A program made the translations under genes and the position numbers. The notes beneath the pieces were generated by a model, which was given only the letters and a program-made list of their open reading frames with translations, was not told where the DNA came from and did not search any database. From Absidia repens (Eukaryota; Mucoromycota; Mucoromycetes; Mucorales; Cunninghamellaceae), in the NCBI GenBank assembly GCA_002105175.1, contig MCGE01000011.1:1172501-1236500 (forward strand): DNA of 64,000 nucleotides. The letters are read 5' to 3'. Shown one piece after another: positions 43,810 through 54,708 of the stretch. Each line of letters opens with the position of its first letter. Position 1 is the stretch's first letter.

Positions 43810-45856
43810 ATGTCCGGCAAACAATTACCCTCTACAAAAGCTTCCTCTGATAGTGGCTTCAGACAGGTAAGAGGAAAATAGACCTAACTTCTGGAAGTAA
43901 AGATCCATCGTCTGATCTTCCTCTCTCTCTTTCTCTGTCTCTCTCGCTCACTTTTATTTTTCTTAAAAAAAAAAACTTACTAAGGAACCGCCACGTTTAG
44001 GAAATCAATACGATGAGGATCCCGTTTTGCAAAACATCTTGAAGCGGCTTTTGCCCGACACTATCATGCAAGAAATTGAACCTGACTTGAAGCAATTAGG
44101 CAACAGGGCTGTTACAGGTCAGTTGAAATAAAGCGTCATGTTATTTTGAAACCAATTAGGTGAGGGGATGGGGAGGCTTGATACTAACATTTTTTTTTTT
44201 TTTTTGTAACGGACTTTTTGATTTGTATGTAGATATCTATGCTATGGGTGAAGATGTGGAAGATCCAAACAACTACCCCAGACTCAAACAATATGATGCC
44301 TGGTGTCGGTAAATACATTTAGCCGGTTGAAAATTGGCCAAAAAGTGCTAACCTGTTTATATGCTTATATATCTATGATAGACGTGTTGACGAAATTACC
44401 GTTGCTCAAGGTTGGAAAGACTTAAATGATGTTGCTGCTCAGGAAGGTCTTGTGTCCATTGCATATGAGCGTCCTTATCAAGAATATTCACGTATTTATC
44501 AATTTGCCAAGAGCTACCTTTATTCTCCCTCGTCTGCATTATACTCATGTCCTTTGTCCATGACAGGTAACTTATTTTCTCACGCTGACTTGATATGACT
44601 AACGTGAGTTTTTTATTTTTATTGTACTTAGATGGTGCTGCTCGAGTTATAGAAATGTATGGCACTGAAGAAATGAAACAAACGTTCTATCCTCGCCTCA
44701 TTAGGTAATAAGAGAAAGATACTGCACAACAGATGTAAATTTGTGTATGCTAATCGTATTTCTATGTGTTTAAACTTAGTCGCGATCCCAAAACATTCTA
44801 TACTAGTGGTCAATGGATGACTGAACGACCTGGTGGCTCCGATGTCAGTAAGTTTTTTTTTTCTTTCGTTATAACTTCAGTCCGGTCGTATCGCTTCATG
44901 CTAACTATTTAGTTTCGTTTATTAGGTCGATCCGAAACTCAAGCGGAGTTGGTTGATGCTAAAACGAACACATGGAAAATCAGCGGCTTTAAATGGTTCT
45001 CAAGCGCGACTACTGCTGACATGACTATGTTGCTGGCTAGAACTATTGATCCTGCCACTGGTTTGGTTCAACAGGTAATAATATATATTATACTTCAAAG
45101 AAGCAATCACTGTTTTATGCTAGAATTTGACATTTGATATATATCTTTTCTTGTGGTTCCTAGGGAAGTCGAGGTTTATCATTATACATTGCCAAAATGC
45201 GAAAGCCTGATGGTCAATTGAACGGTGTACGCGTGCATCGATTGAAGGACAAGTACGGTACCAAAGGATTACCCACCGCCGAACTGGAATTGGATGGAAT
45301 GGAAGCTCAGATGGTAAAACAAACATACGATAAACTTGTCCTTTTTTGTATCTCATCCTTTTTTTTTTTTTTTTTTTTTTTTAGGTTGGAGAACCCGGTC
45401 GTGGTGTTGCTACTATTGCGTCTATCCTCAACATTACCCGGATATACGCTGCTATTGGTGTTGTGTGCTCTTTACGTCGTTGTCTGGCTATTGCAAAGGA
45501 TTTCGCATTGAAGAGACAGGTAACTCTCCTCCTTCCGCTAGTTCTATGAATTCATTTCAGTTCACCTTAGCTCAATCATAATCTTTGTTTGTTACATAGG
45601 CAGGAAACCGAACCTTGGATCAAATACCACTTCATATCACCACTCTAGCTCGATTGGAACTCGTTTTCCGTGCTGGTGCCCAAATCTCATTCTACGCTGT
45701 CCAACTCCTAGGGCGAACTGAATCATTACCCGAAAATGATCCTCAACGTAAGGAGGACATGGAAGTCCTTCGTCTTCTGACTCCTGTTGCCAAGGCATTT
45801 GTGTGCAGAATTGGTGTTGACGCTATTAGCGAAACGATGGAAGCATTAGGCGGTCA

Positions 45857-45898
<42 letters not shown>

Positions 45899-46619
45899 AA
45901 AGAGGGTCACTAGAAACTTCCCAGTATATACATACTCACCACTCATTTTATTTGACACCAGGGATACATGGAAGAAATTGGTATTGGCAAAAATCTACGA
46001 AATTCTCAAGTGAATACAATTTGGGAAGGCACTACCAACGTGCTAGCTCTGGATGTACTTCGTGTGCTACAAAAGTCTAAAGGTGCCGCTTTGGAAACCT
46101 TTGCCCAGGTAAAACAATATGGTATTCCCAAGTGTTGTTTTTTGTTTCCTTATCTTGATTGGTTGTTTTGTTAGGTGATGAACAAAAAAATAGCTACAGC
46201 ATTGTCAACCTCTCCCACATTGTTAGCCGATGCTGCTAAGCGAATTCAATCCTCAATGAATGCAACATGTGCTTTTGTTGCCAATACCCAAGACCCTGTT
46301 GCAGTTGAAACAAGTATGCGTCAAGTAACCTTTTCTCTGGGCCGGGTGGTGGCGGCTACTTTGTTGATGGAACAAGCTGCTTGGGCAATCTCGACCAAGA
46401 ATATCGGTGCCGAGCAAGACGTCTTGGCTCTGAATCAATGGTGTCAGGACTCTGAATTCACTAAACCTTTGGTTGCTGCTAATGTCGACACAATTTTACG
46501 CGGTAAGACGAAACCAGATCTCTTCAGTCATTCCAATTTCTTTTTTCTTTTCTCATGTTTATAATTCTTTTGTATTTATAGAAGCCAAGATGGTGTTTGG
46601 ACCACAAGCAAAAATCTGA
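43810..46619 (+). CDS. acyl-CoA dehydrogenase, AidB/ACAD11-like, with PTS1
   Basis: Thirteen exons: 43810-43866, 43985-44117, 44233-44308, 44382-44566, 44632-44704, 44780-44847, 44926-45074, 45164-45313, 45385-45519, 45600-45857, 45962-46108, 46175-46502 and 46582-46619; 598 residues. Acyl-CoA dehydrogenase blocks: [20 protein letters not shown] (FAD loop), [89 protein letters not shown] and [20 protein letters not shown]. The IWEGTTNV region and ~600-residue length match the AidB/long-branched group rather than mitochondrial beta-oxidation enzymes. The C-terminus is FGPQAKI; -AKI is a functional fungal PTS1, so peroxisomal location is inferred. Substrate unknown. An A run at 45858-45895 lies in intron 10. 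Confidence 0.92.
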
Positions 46620-46759
46620 TTTGACGACAGTACTGAAAAATTCATTAGTTTGTAGTTAATTACTTCATTAGTTTTTTTATTTTATTATAATAAACGCTCT
46701 GGCGCTCCGCTGGAGCTTTTGGAAATCCTTCGATTTACTGGGTGTCACAGTTTTTTATT

Positions 46760-47230
46760 AAAGTGTGGGTTTCGATGGGATAGGATTAAAGCCTCCGCCA
46801 TTTCGCACTTTGGTGGGCAGCCCCTTGGGGCCCAACCGTCGTACTCAGCACGTCGTCTATGGGTACTTTTTTTTTGCGTGTGGTGAAAAATAGAAGGTCG
46901 AAAAATAGGATGACTGAACCTTTCGCACTCCGCCTCTCGTGGATTTAAATTTTGTCATGCCCTCTTTTTTTCTTCCTCTTTCTTTCTTTTCTTTTTTTTC
47001 AGAACTTCAACTTCAACTGTGGATTTAATGATCTTGGATTAGTGGTTAGAACTTGAATCAGGGGCCTTTTGAAAAGTGCAATGCAAACATCATGGGGAAA
47101 CTCTTTCATTTTGGTTCTAGGATCTTGGGGAAATGTCTTGATTAGCTTAGTACATGTATGTCACTTTTCTTCAATAAAGCATATCTCTGCTTCAATAAAA
47201 CTTGTCTTTGTTTGAAAAAAATGTGTATTT
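46760..47230 (+). repeat. dispersed repeat family R1, copy F (divergent)
   Basis: Begins with the TTCGCACTTTGGTGGGCAGC block (46802-46821), then TCGTGGATTTAAATTTTG and a CT-rich tract. Diverged core: GGATTAGTGGTTAGAACTTG, AAACATCATGGGGAAACTC, TTCATTTTGGTTCTAGGATC, TTGATTAGCTTAGTAC and CTTCAATAAAGCATATCTC. More diverged than the other copies. Confidence 0.6.
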
Positions 47231-47470
47231 GCTTCGATGATGTGCGTTTAAGCTTCATTAGAAGTTTGGAGATTTCTTTTAGAGATCCCTTTTAGAGATC
47301 CCTTTTTTTTATTTGACATCGTTCCTTCTTCGACACCATTCATCTAGACTAGCACCTCTCTCAACTACTATTAGCGGCCTCTATTTACATCTTCTTTCCT
47401 TTTAGTATAGTATTGACTATTATGATTCAATAAAAGCTTTTTTATTTTGCAATGAACAATGGATTGGCAA

Positions 47471-47580
47471 AGCTATTCTACTGTGACAGGCTATTGTACA
47501 TACTATTCTATTGCGGTAGACTATTCTACATACTATTCTATTGCGGTAGACTATTCTGCATATTATTCTTTTATTGGTTT
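47471..47580 (+). repeat. 30-bp minisatellite, ~3.5 units
   Basis: Units begin TACTATTCTATTGCGGTAGA and run 30 bp. 47501-47530 and 47531-47560 differ at one base; a more diverged unit precedes and a partial unit follows. The period is a multiple of three, so one frame stays open, but no gene is supported. Confidence 0.8.
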
Positions 47581-48279
47581 GGAAAGCCTATAGCAAAATT
47601 ACCACTTTTGGCAGGCTCCGCGGTCGAGCTATTCCCGATTTATTGAATTTTTAGGGGTGTGGCTGGCAGGTTAAGGGGGATATTGGAAGAAACAAAGGTA
47701 AAATGGTGAGGAGGCCAAGAGAATTTTGATGTCCAAGTAAAAATGTGTGTTTGAATGGCGGGCTATGGCTATAGCGTAGAGGCGGTTATTATGGCTGTAG
47801 GCTTTAGCTGTGAGCTTATAGGCGTAAACTTTAGAGCATTGTACAATTAATTGTATGAGAGATGGATGGTTTGTTTGGTGACAAAAAATGATTGTATAAT
47901 ATTTCTAAAGATGCATGGAAAATTTGAAGTCAAACGGTTTCGTAGTTCGTTTTATATAAAGCGAAGAAGAAAATATTGCACGTTAACTCGATTTTGCAGG
48001 CTGTAGAGCCAGATGGGTGTGAATTCAACCGCCGCCGCCGGCAGCATGGATTGTCGACCGAGAAAAAAAAAAAAGGTCGACTAGCGGAAAGTTGTGAAGA
48101 ATTAAGTTATCTGAAAGAACGAAAGCCAAAGTCTACCTGAAAATGCTCAACACCTTTAGAGAGGTTACAAAGGAGAAATGGTTTACTGTATATTACTTCG
48201 TGATGGAGGTTCAGTTGCCATATCCCAGGAAAATGTCAAAAAAGGAGACACACAAACATGTCAAAACCCAAACCCGAAT
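47581..48279. other. spacer
   Basis: No gene or known element. Contains GGCTATGGCTATAGCG / GGCTGTAGGCTTTAGCTGTG short repeats (47760-47830) and GCCGCCGCCGGC at about 48030. Confidence 0.4.
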
Positions 48280-48620
48280 GACAGTTTAGAAAAATTTAAA
48301 TCCCGCACACGGAGAAGATTTATTTTCTCTCTTACTTTTTCGACTCCCTTACTTTTTTGATTTTTTTTTTCACCATTCAGCTTCTATGGTGTTATGATGA
48401 ACTTCATATACTGCCATGACTAGTTTAGAAGGAATTTCAGCTCAGGGATTACAAGATGTCTGGAGGCACCCTTATAATTTAGATCTAGGATTTTGGTGCC
48501 TCTCCAATGTTCTCAATCTTCCATTATTGTTATACATTCCCTTATTACCTTAGTTTAGACACTATATATATTTGTATTTGAAATAAAATATTGTTTTGTC
48601 CTCGGTTTACGTATCGTGTC
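48280..48620 (+). repeat. dispersed repeat family R1, copy G
   Basis: TTTAGAAAAATTTAAATCCC and GCACACGG, TTTATTTTCTCTC tract, CACCATTCAGCTTCTATGG, TGACTAGTTTAGAAGGA, CAGCTCAGGGATTACAAGAT, TTAGATCTAGGATTTTGG and TTGAAATAAAATATTG. The GCATGGGGAAA block is altered to GTCTGGAGGCA. Confidence 0.7.
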
Positions 48621-49736
48621 TGTTGCATTTAGGATATCATATTTATCTCTTTTTTTTTTCTGGCTTTTACCTTCCCTTGCCTACCTACTGTAATATATAT
48701 TTCTAGCACCTTCACCTTGACCATCTACGTTTATTTTATTTTTGTTTATTCTGTGGGGCATATTTACAGGAGGCACTCAATAAGTATTGCTGGGTATAGT
48801 ATCTTTCTGCGTTAGCCAAACCACGGAGATGTGTAATTTGCGCAAGTTATTTCTAAATATGGTAGCCGCGTGATAAAGGTGTCGTTTATTATATGATACG
48901 TTATGATATTCTTGTACTAATGTCTTAAGAATTTGGCTACCAATTTAATTATGTATCATATAGGCCTTGTCGCCGGTCTTTTCATTGAAAGTAAATCTAA
49001 AACATTTCCTGGAATGCTTAATATTCCATCAAAGTCATGTCAATTTTAATGAACTCTTCGCCTTCGTCATTTTCAATGACCATTTAGTCACGTACTTGAG
49101 AGTAATTCATATCGTGTTAAAAGCAATAATAAATAATGCGATATTCACCTTATACAGTATCATAAGTATATCATATATTCATACCCTTGATCACGAATAA
49201 CGTTTCGACTTGGAAATACATTTTGGGAAACCGAAATTATTATTAACACGAGGAGCTACTGTATAAGCCCCGTATCCGATGCCCCTTACCTTTTTACATT
49301 ACATTAAAGCATCGCGTATCACGAAACACTTTTGTGTGAATAAAATTTAGCTCGTTTTTTTTTTTCAGTACAATATACGCCACCTAATATTCGTAAACGA
49401 CACTTCTGTAACGCGCAATAGTTCTGATATCTAAAAGCATCAAACATTTGTACAATCACAACATATAAAGAGGCAAATCATCAAGTTTTTATTTTATTTT
49501 ATTTTTTTGTGTTTTATTGTTAAGATATATAGTAAAAATAATAGACAATAAAGAATAGCATGTAGCAATAAAAGGCATGAAATATATAAAAAGTATGTGC
49601 AAGGTTGTGCCGAGTTGTAAGTGTATGCGTATGAATATATGTATGTATGTGTGTGTGTGTGTGCGGCGAAGATAAAAAAACACGGCTAATACTAAAAGAT
49701 GATGGGTAAAAAGTAGAAACAATAACTAAACTATGT
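48621..49736. other. spacer downstream of CBF5
   Basis: AT-rich, no gene seen. A GT dinucleotide tract (TGTGTGTGTGTGTG) at about 49650 in the 3' flank of CBF5. Confidence 0.45.
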
Positions 49737-51404
49737 CTAATCTTTGCTCTTCTTCTTTTCTTTCTTTTCCTTTTTTTCCTTCTTTTCCTTCTTGGCCTTC
49801 TTGGCATCAGTCTTTCCTTCTTCAGATTCATTAGCACGTTTCTTGTTGGAGGCACCAATTGTGGTAGTATCCATAGCATCCTTGGCAGCGACACCCACAG
49901 CAGTGATCTTGGGATTCACACCAGCAGCAGCAACGACAGCACTTGTAGGCTTACCAAAGACAGGTTCAAGTTCATTTCCAGTAGGGTTATTGCAGAAATC
50001 GACATAGTTTGACTTCCAGATTTCAGGAGTTTCGTCAGTCACACGGCCAAACTTGTCCAATTTGCCTTCGGTCTTGAGCTTCTTTTTGGCGGCAGCAACA
50101 GGTCCCATACCCCATCGACGAGGATACAAATCTCGTTCCATAATCACACGTTTGATTTTTGCCACCACACCGTGATCACAGGTAGCCATAACTGCGGTTG
50201 TCATTTGAGCGTAAGCCAAAGCAATCGCCTCGCCCTTGGTGGTCATGAGCACCACTTCTTCGTTTACTTCAATGCCGCTTTCGTAACGCAGCAAACCGGG
50301 GATCATCAACTTGGCACCGTAGCACACAGCATTGACAGCACTATCCTTCACCACCACACGCTTGTAGCCAGTCAATAAGGTTTCCAAGGGACGCACCACA
50401 CGACGCAAGTAGTTTTCATCTTTGTTGTTGTCATACACCCACTGTGCATCCATCACATCGTGCATTGTCACAATATCGTCATTTTCAGACATGGCTCCGG
50501 AACGCACACGACGAAGTTCTTGCATATGGCCGCCCACACCCAACAAAAGACCCAAGTGCACACACAAGGTACGCATATAGGTACCGGCCTCACAGCTTGC
50601 CCAGAACACAGCCAAGTGACGGTCGTTGTCAAATTCATATAATTTGCTTTCGTGGATGGTTCGCACACGTAATTGACGCTTGACAGCAGAAATCAGAGGA
50701 GGTCGTTGGAATAAAGCACCAGTCAAAGTTTCAATAGACTAAAAAAGAGTGGACGTTCCATATGACATATATATGAGAATGATGAATGAATATCGCCTTC
50801 ATTTCTGCTTTTTACCTGAGAGAGTTTCTTCTCACTTTCAAGGGAATCATGGAGACGCAAGATACAGACGTATTCTTTACCAGCACCTTGTTGAGATTTG
50901 ACCAAACGTGTGGCACGCGACAAACAGACAATAAGTACACCTGTCACTTTAGGGTCAAGAGTTCCACTATGCCCGGTTTTATCAATACGTAAGATACGAC
51001 GGACCCATGCGACAACTTCGTGAGAAGAAGGATTGGCAGGCTAGAGAGATGAAAAAAAAAAAGGAATGAATGAGAATTCCACTACAAGATGATCAAAGCA
51101 AGCGTGGCTGCTCCTTCGTAGAAATTTCATTTCTTGTACCTTATCCAAGTTGATCACACCATAACGAAGGTATTCATCTAAAGGACGCTTCAAAGGAGAG
51201 CAACCACTTGGGATGGGAGTGTAATGACCAGTTCGGACGTTGAGTTGATCATAGTTCTATTATATTATGCAAATACGCGTTAGTCAACATGATTGGCATA
51301 ACTAATACTGTTGTAATAAAATGTACCTTCAACAAAAGAGGCCAATTAGAGGTATTGATAGCAGGAGTAGTTGCTGAGGGTTTGATCACTGATTGGTCAG
51401 TCAT
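49737..51404 (-). CDS. CBF5: H/ACA snoRNP pseudouridine synthase Cbf5 (dyskerin)
   Basis: Four exons, minus strand: 51404-51327, 51256-51140, 51040-50816 and 50738-49737; 473 residues. N-terminal [20 protein letters not shown]; TruB catalytic motif [20 protein letters not shown] with the catalytic Asp; [40 protein letters not shown]; and the PUA domain including [20 protein letters not shown] and [14 protein letters not shown]. The lysine-rich KKE repeat tail is a nucleolar feature of fungal Cbf5. With Nop10, Nhp2 and Gar1 it isomerises uridines in rRNA and snRNA guided by H/ACA snoRNAs. The introns were not found to contain an obvious snoRNA. Confidence 0.96.
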
Positions 51405-52258
51405 TACAATACAAAATATCTGGTGAGAAGAAGTGAAACAAGACAAAGCAAGAGAATTTTTTGGAAATCAAATATCTAAATAAGCCACAGCCAAGGATGC
51501 AACGGAGATTAAAATCAGGTTGCCCCTTTTTTTTGACAGCTCAATCCTACTATTCGTTTCGAGCTGTCCTTATGGTATTTCATTACAAAGGAGTTATCAT
51601 CGTCTGTAGCCCTTCTTTTTTAAAAAAATATTTTGCAGTGTATACGTGCTACTTATATGCTATACAAAAGGGAAGTACGAAAAACAAGATGCGCCTTAAA
51701 CTATATACCGGCCGATAGAAAATGGTGACAGACTAAATTGCACACGTTATCAGGGGCAATTAATAGATGAGATCCAGCAGTATTTTTGCATTTGCTGCAT
51801 AAAACTATAGAATTCAATATATATGATAACTTGTTATGACGTACATTACAGTTAATGTGTAGACCACGCATACGAATAAAAAACAAGGTTTTTTTTTGGA
51901 ATTTTTTTTTTTTGCAATGCACCAGTTGGTGGCAAATAAAGCAGGGTCTTCATAAACTACTAGCTCATGTTATACAAAACAATAAGCCATGTGCGTTCAC
52001 CCATAAAACTAGACCACTAGGTTTTATATAACAAAAGGAGTGAAGGCGACTGAAATTGCTACTATTTTGGGGCCATTATCGGCGAACCAATACCGAATTT
52101 AAGCGAAGAGAAAGTAGTTCCTCGAGATGACTTCTATTTTGACTTTCCCTTCCTTTTGTTTTCCATTTCGTCCGTTTCTCTTTTTATATATCTATTTATT
52201 TATTTATTTCTTACGTACCCTTTTTGATACCAATTCATATATACTACATTAATAGAAA
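51405..52258. promoter_or_regulatory. divergent region between CBF5 and LEA2-type gene
   Basis: No gene seen. CT-rich leader at about 52140-52210 ahead of ATG 52259, and TATATACTACATTAATAG just upstream. Function inferred from position. Confidence 0.4.
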
Positions 52259-53350
52259 ATGCCTGAAGTAAACCGAACAAACTCACTATCACCGTCATCC
52301 TCATCCACATTATCACAATCTCCTAATACTAAATTATCAGAAAAGCAATTGGCTGAAAAAAATGGTGGTAAGCTCCCTTCAACCTCTCTCATTCAATCTA
52401 TTGTAATACATAACTTGTTTCTATTTGTCGTATATACTAACTATTTTTATTTCATCTACATTGAAACTAAACATAAAGACATTGACACGACCATAGACGA
52501 AGAAAAAGGTTCTACCCAATGCAAAAAGAAAAAAAAAAGACGGATGGATAATAAAAATGGTTGTTTGCGATGTCTGTGTTGTGCTTGCTGCTTACCAAAA
52601 TGGGCCACTTATATTCTTTGGTTTATTATCATCTCAATCATTATTGTCATTATTGTCTTGGGTGCTATCATGAGCAAATTTGTCCTGCCTACGATTGAAG
52701 TTGGGAGTGTAACTAATAGTACCGGAAATGATGACTCGACTATTTCTTTCAATAAGGACAAACTACAACTTAACTTTGGTCTCACCATCAATGCCAAAAA
52801 CCCAAACTTGTTACCAATTTATGTATCTGATATGAATGCAACAGTAAGTTGGTCATCGGCAAAAAGACCATGCGCAATTTTTTAATTTTTTTTTATTCAT
52901 TACTTCTTTTTACTCCTTTAGGCATACTATCCCGACCCACTCGGTACGGATAAACAAACTCAGATTGGCGGCGGTTTTTTACAGTCTCAAGAACTTCCGA
53001 AATACAGTGATTTTAGTTTTATTTTCCCCTTCTCCATAGTGTATGACTCGATGGTTGATCCTGATCAAGTCATTCTCAATGATTTAGCTGAAAAATGCGG
53101 TTTGACTGGTGAAGAGCCCCAAGATTTGACAATATCCTATACTATTCATGTCACTGCAAAGGTCCTCTTTGTCTCAGTACATCCTACCATAAAGTCCCAA
53201 TCCACATTTGCTTGCCCAATTCAGGTAAGCGGACCTTTTTTTTCTTTTTTTTTTTTTTTTAAAAAAAAAGATGCTTTGATGTATCAACTAACTAATGTTT
53301 CTATTTTTGTACAATAGAATGATGAAAATGGCAGTTTTTTGAGGAAATAA
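52259..53350 (+). CDS. LEA2-type single-pass membrane protein
   Basis: Four exons: 52259-52367, 52479-52843, 52922-53224 and 53318-53350; 269 residues. Ser-rich cytosolic N-terminus, a lysine block (CKKKKKRRMDNKNG), then CLRCLCCACCLPKW, a cysteine cluster suited to palmitoylation. One transmembrane helix follows (ILWFIIISIIIVIIVLGAIM), then a lumenal/extracellular beta-domain of late-embryogenesis-abundant type 2 (LQLNFGLTINAKNPNLLPIY, YYPDPLGTDKQTQIGGGFLQ, FSFIFPFSIVYD). This architecture (basic/Cys-rich juxtamembrane plus LEA2 domain) is known in fungal membrane proteins of unclear function. The acceptor of exon 2 (ATAAAG) has a weak pyrimidine tract, so that boundary is less certain. Confidence 0.75.
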
Positions 53351-53539
53351 AAGAAAAGCAAGGTCTAACTCATCCCCATCTATCGTTTCCCCCCTTTTTT
53401 TTCCCTTTAACTCTACATCTATAACACAGTTTTAAATGAATATCGACCTACTCATAGCTAGGTCAATGGCTGTCAACTCCTAATTCTGGAATAATTAAAA
53501 TATAAACTGCGATGGCTACAAAAAAAAAGAAGGTTTCCT

Positions 53540-54080
53540 CTTCAATGGGCTCAGAGGGCGACCATATAAAATATTTCATAGTCCGAGCTCGTATTTTATT
53601 TCCTCGCTTTTTTCGCCATCTCTTTCTTTTCCTCCTTTTTTTCTTATTTTTTTTTTTCTTCACCATTCAACATCCATGAACTTATTTTGGACTTAGATTA
53701 GTGTCAAGGCTAGTTTAGAAGGGATTTCAGCTCAGGGATTACAAGATGCATGGGGAAACCCTGCCATTTTGGATCTAGGATCTGAAGGCACCATTAGTTG
53801 GCTTTTTGGAGCTTTCATTAGCTTAGTTTAATTTTAGTTTGTGCATAGTTTGAATCTATATTGAATAAAATATATCTCTTTTTACTTCCTTCAATGAAAA
53901 ATGTCCTCTCATATATTGTACATTCCAAGGATCCCGTTTTTCCATTGACCTTTAAGTCTATTGTTATGCTTCAGTAAAAGATATTCCTTTAGACCTTGTC
54001 GTGCCTTGTATTAAAATATTATATTACTTTTTACAATTATCCATCTTAAGAGTTATATATCCAGTTTATGCTCGTTTATA
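53540..54080 (+). repeat. dispersed repeat family R1, copy H
   Basis: ATAAAATATTTCATAGTCCG, GTATTTTATTTCCTCGC plus CT-rich tract, CACCATTCAACATCCATG, TGTCAAGGCTAGTTTAGAAG, CAGCTCAGGGATTACAAGAT, GCATGGGGAAACCC, CCATTTTGGATCTAGGATC, CCATTAGTTGGC, TTAGCTTAGTTTAATTTTAG, GAATAAAATATATCTCTTTT and a distal CTTGTCGTGCCTTGTATTAA shared with copy A. Confidence 0.75.
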
Positions 54081-54708
54081 TTTTAATAAATATGTCTTCT
54101 ATTTTGCCCAATGACCCTAATCCACTTGCGTCGCCAAACCCTTCATTATTTTGAAGTCTGCTTTAGATTACATAGCATATTATCGTGCTCTTGCTCTCCC
54201 CTCCCATGTATCTTAAATCTTCACTATAAAATAAAAGTCATATTCAAATTCAACTGTTTTTTTTTATTGTATGTAATGTTCATTAATAAGCAATACTAAA
54301 GTACACCACGATACACTACACTACACTAAATAGATGGTTGCAGTTTGAAAGGAGTTAACAACTGTTCGAAATAATAGCAGGTATCCGATGCCATGAATTT
54401 CTTTTGATAAAAGTCTCAAAATAGGATAAGAAAGTCCATTGGATGGGTTGAAGGCAAATAATTCTCGAAGAAACGAGACTGTAGTGATTATGTATATGAA
54501 GCAGAGTCCAACAATGTATCTAGCTTCGCTGCAGGAAATATATCTGCATCTATTCTACAAAATCGCAGGTATAAATTGATGGGATCCATTACGATGATAA
54601 AAATAAATATCAGTTTGACTTTATTCAAGACATAAATGTAATAGAATAATAATAAAAATAAAAACCTAATAAATAACTATACTACATTCAGGGAGGCGGG
54701 ATTGGGGA
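54081..54708. other. spacer downstream of ABCD4-like gene
   Basis: AT-rich; CACGATACACTACACTACAC near 54310. No gene seen. Confidence 0.4.

Noticed and set aside
47030..47070. tRNA-like sequence (TAGTGGTTAGAACTTGAATC) in repeat copy F
   Set aside because: No cloverleaf with acceptor stem, anticodon arm and T arm could be formed; it is a diverged copy of the R1 core.
49520..49894. minus-strand frame overlapping the CBF5 tail
   Set aside because: Shifted reading of the lysine-rich KKE tail and a GT dinucleotide tract.
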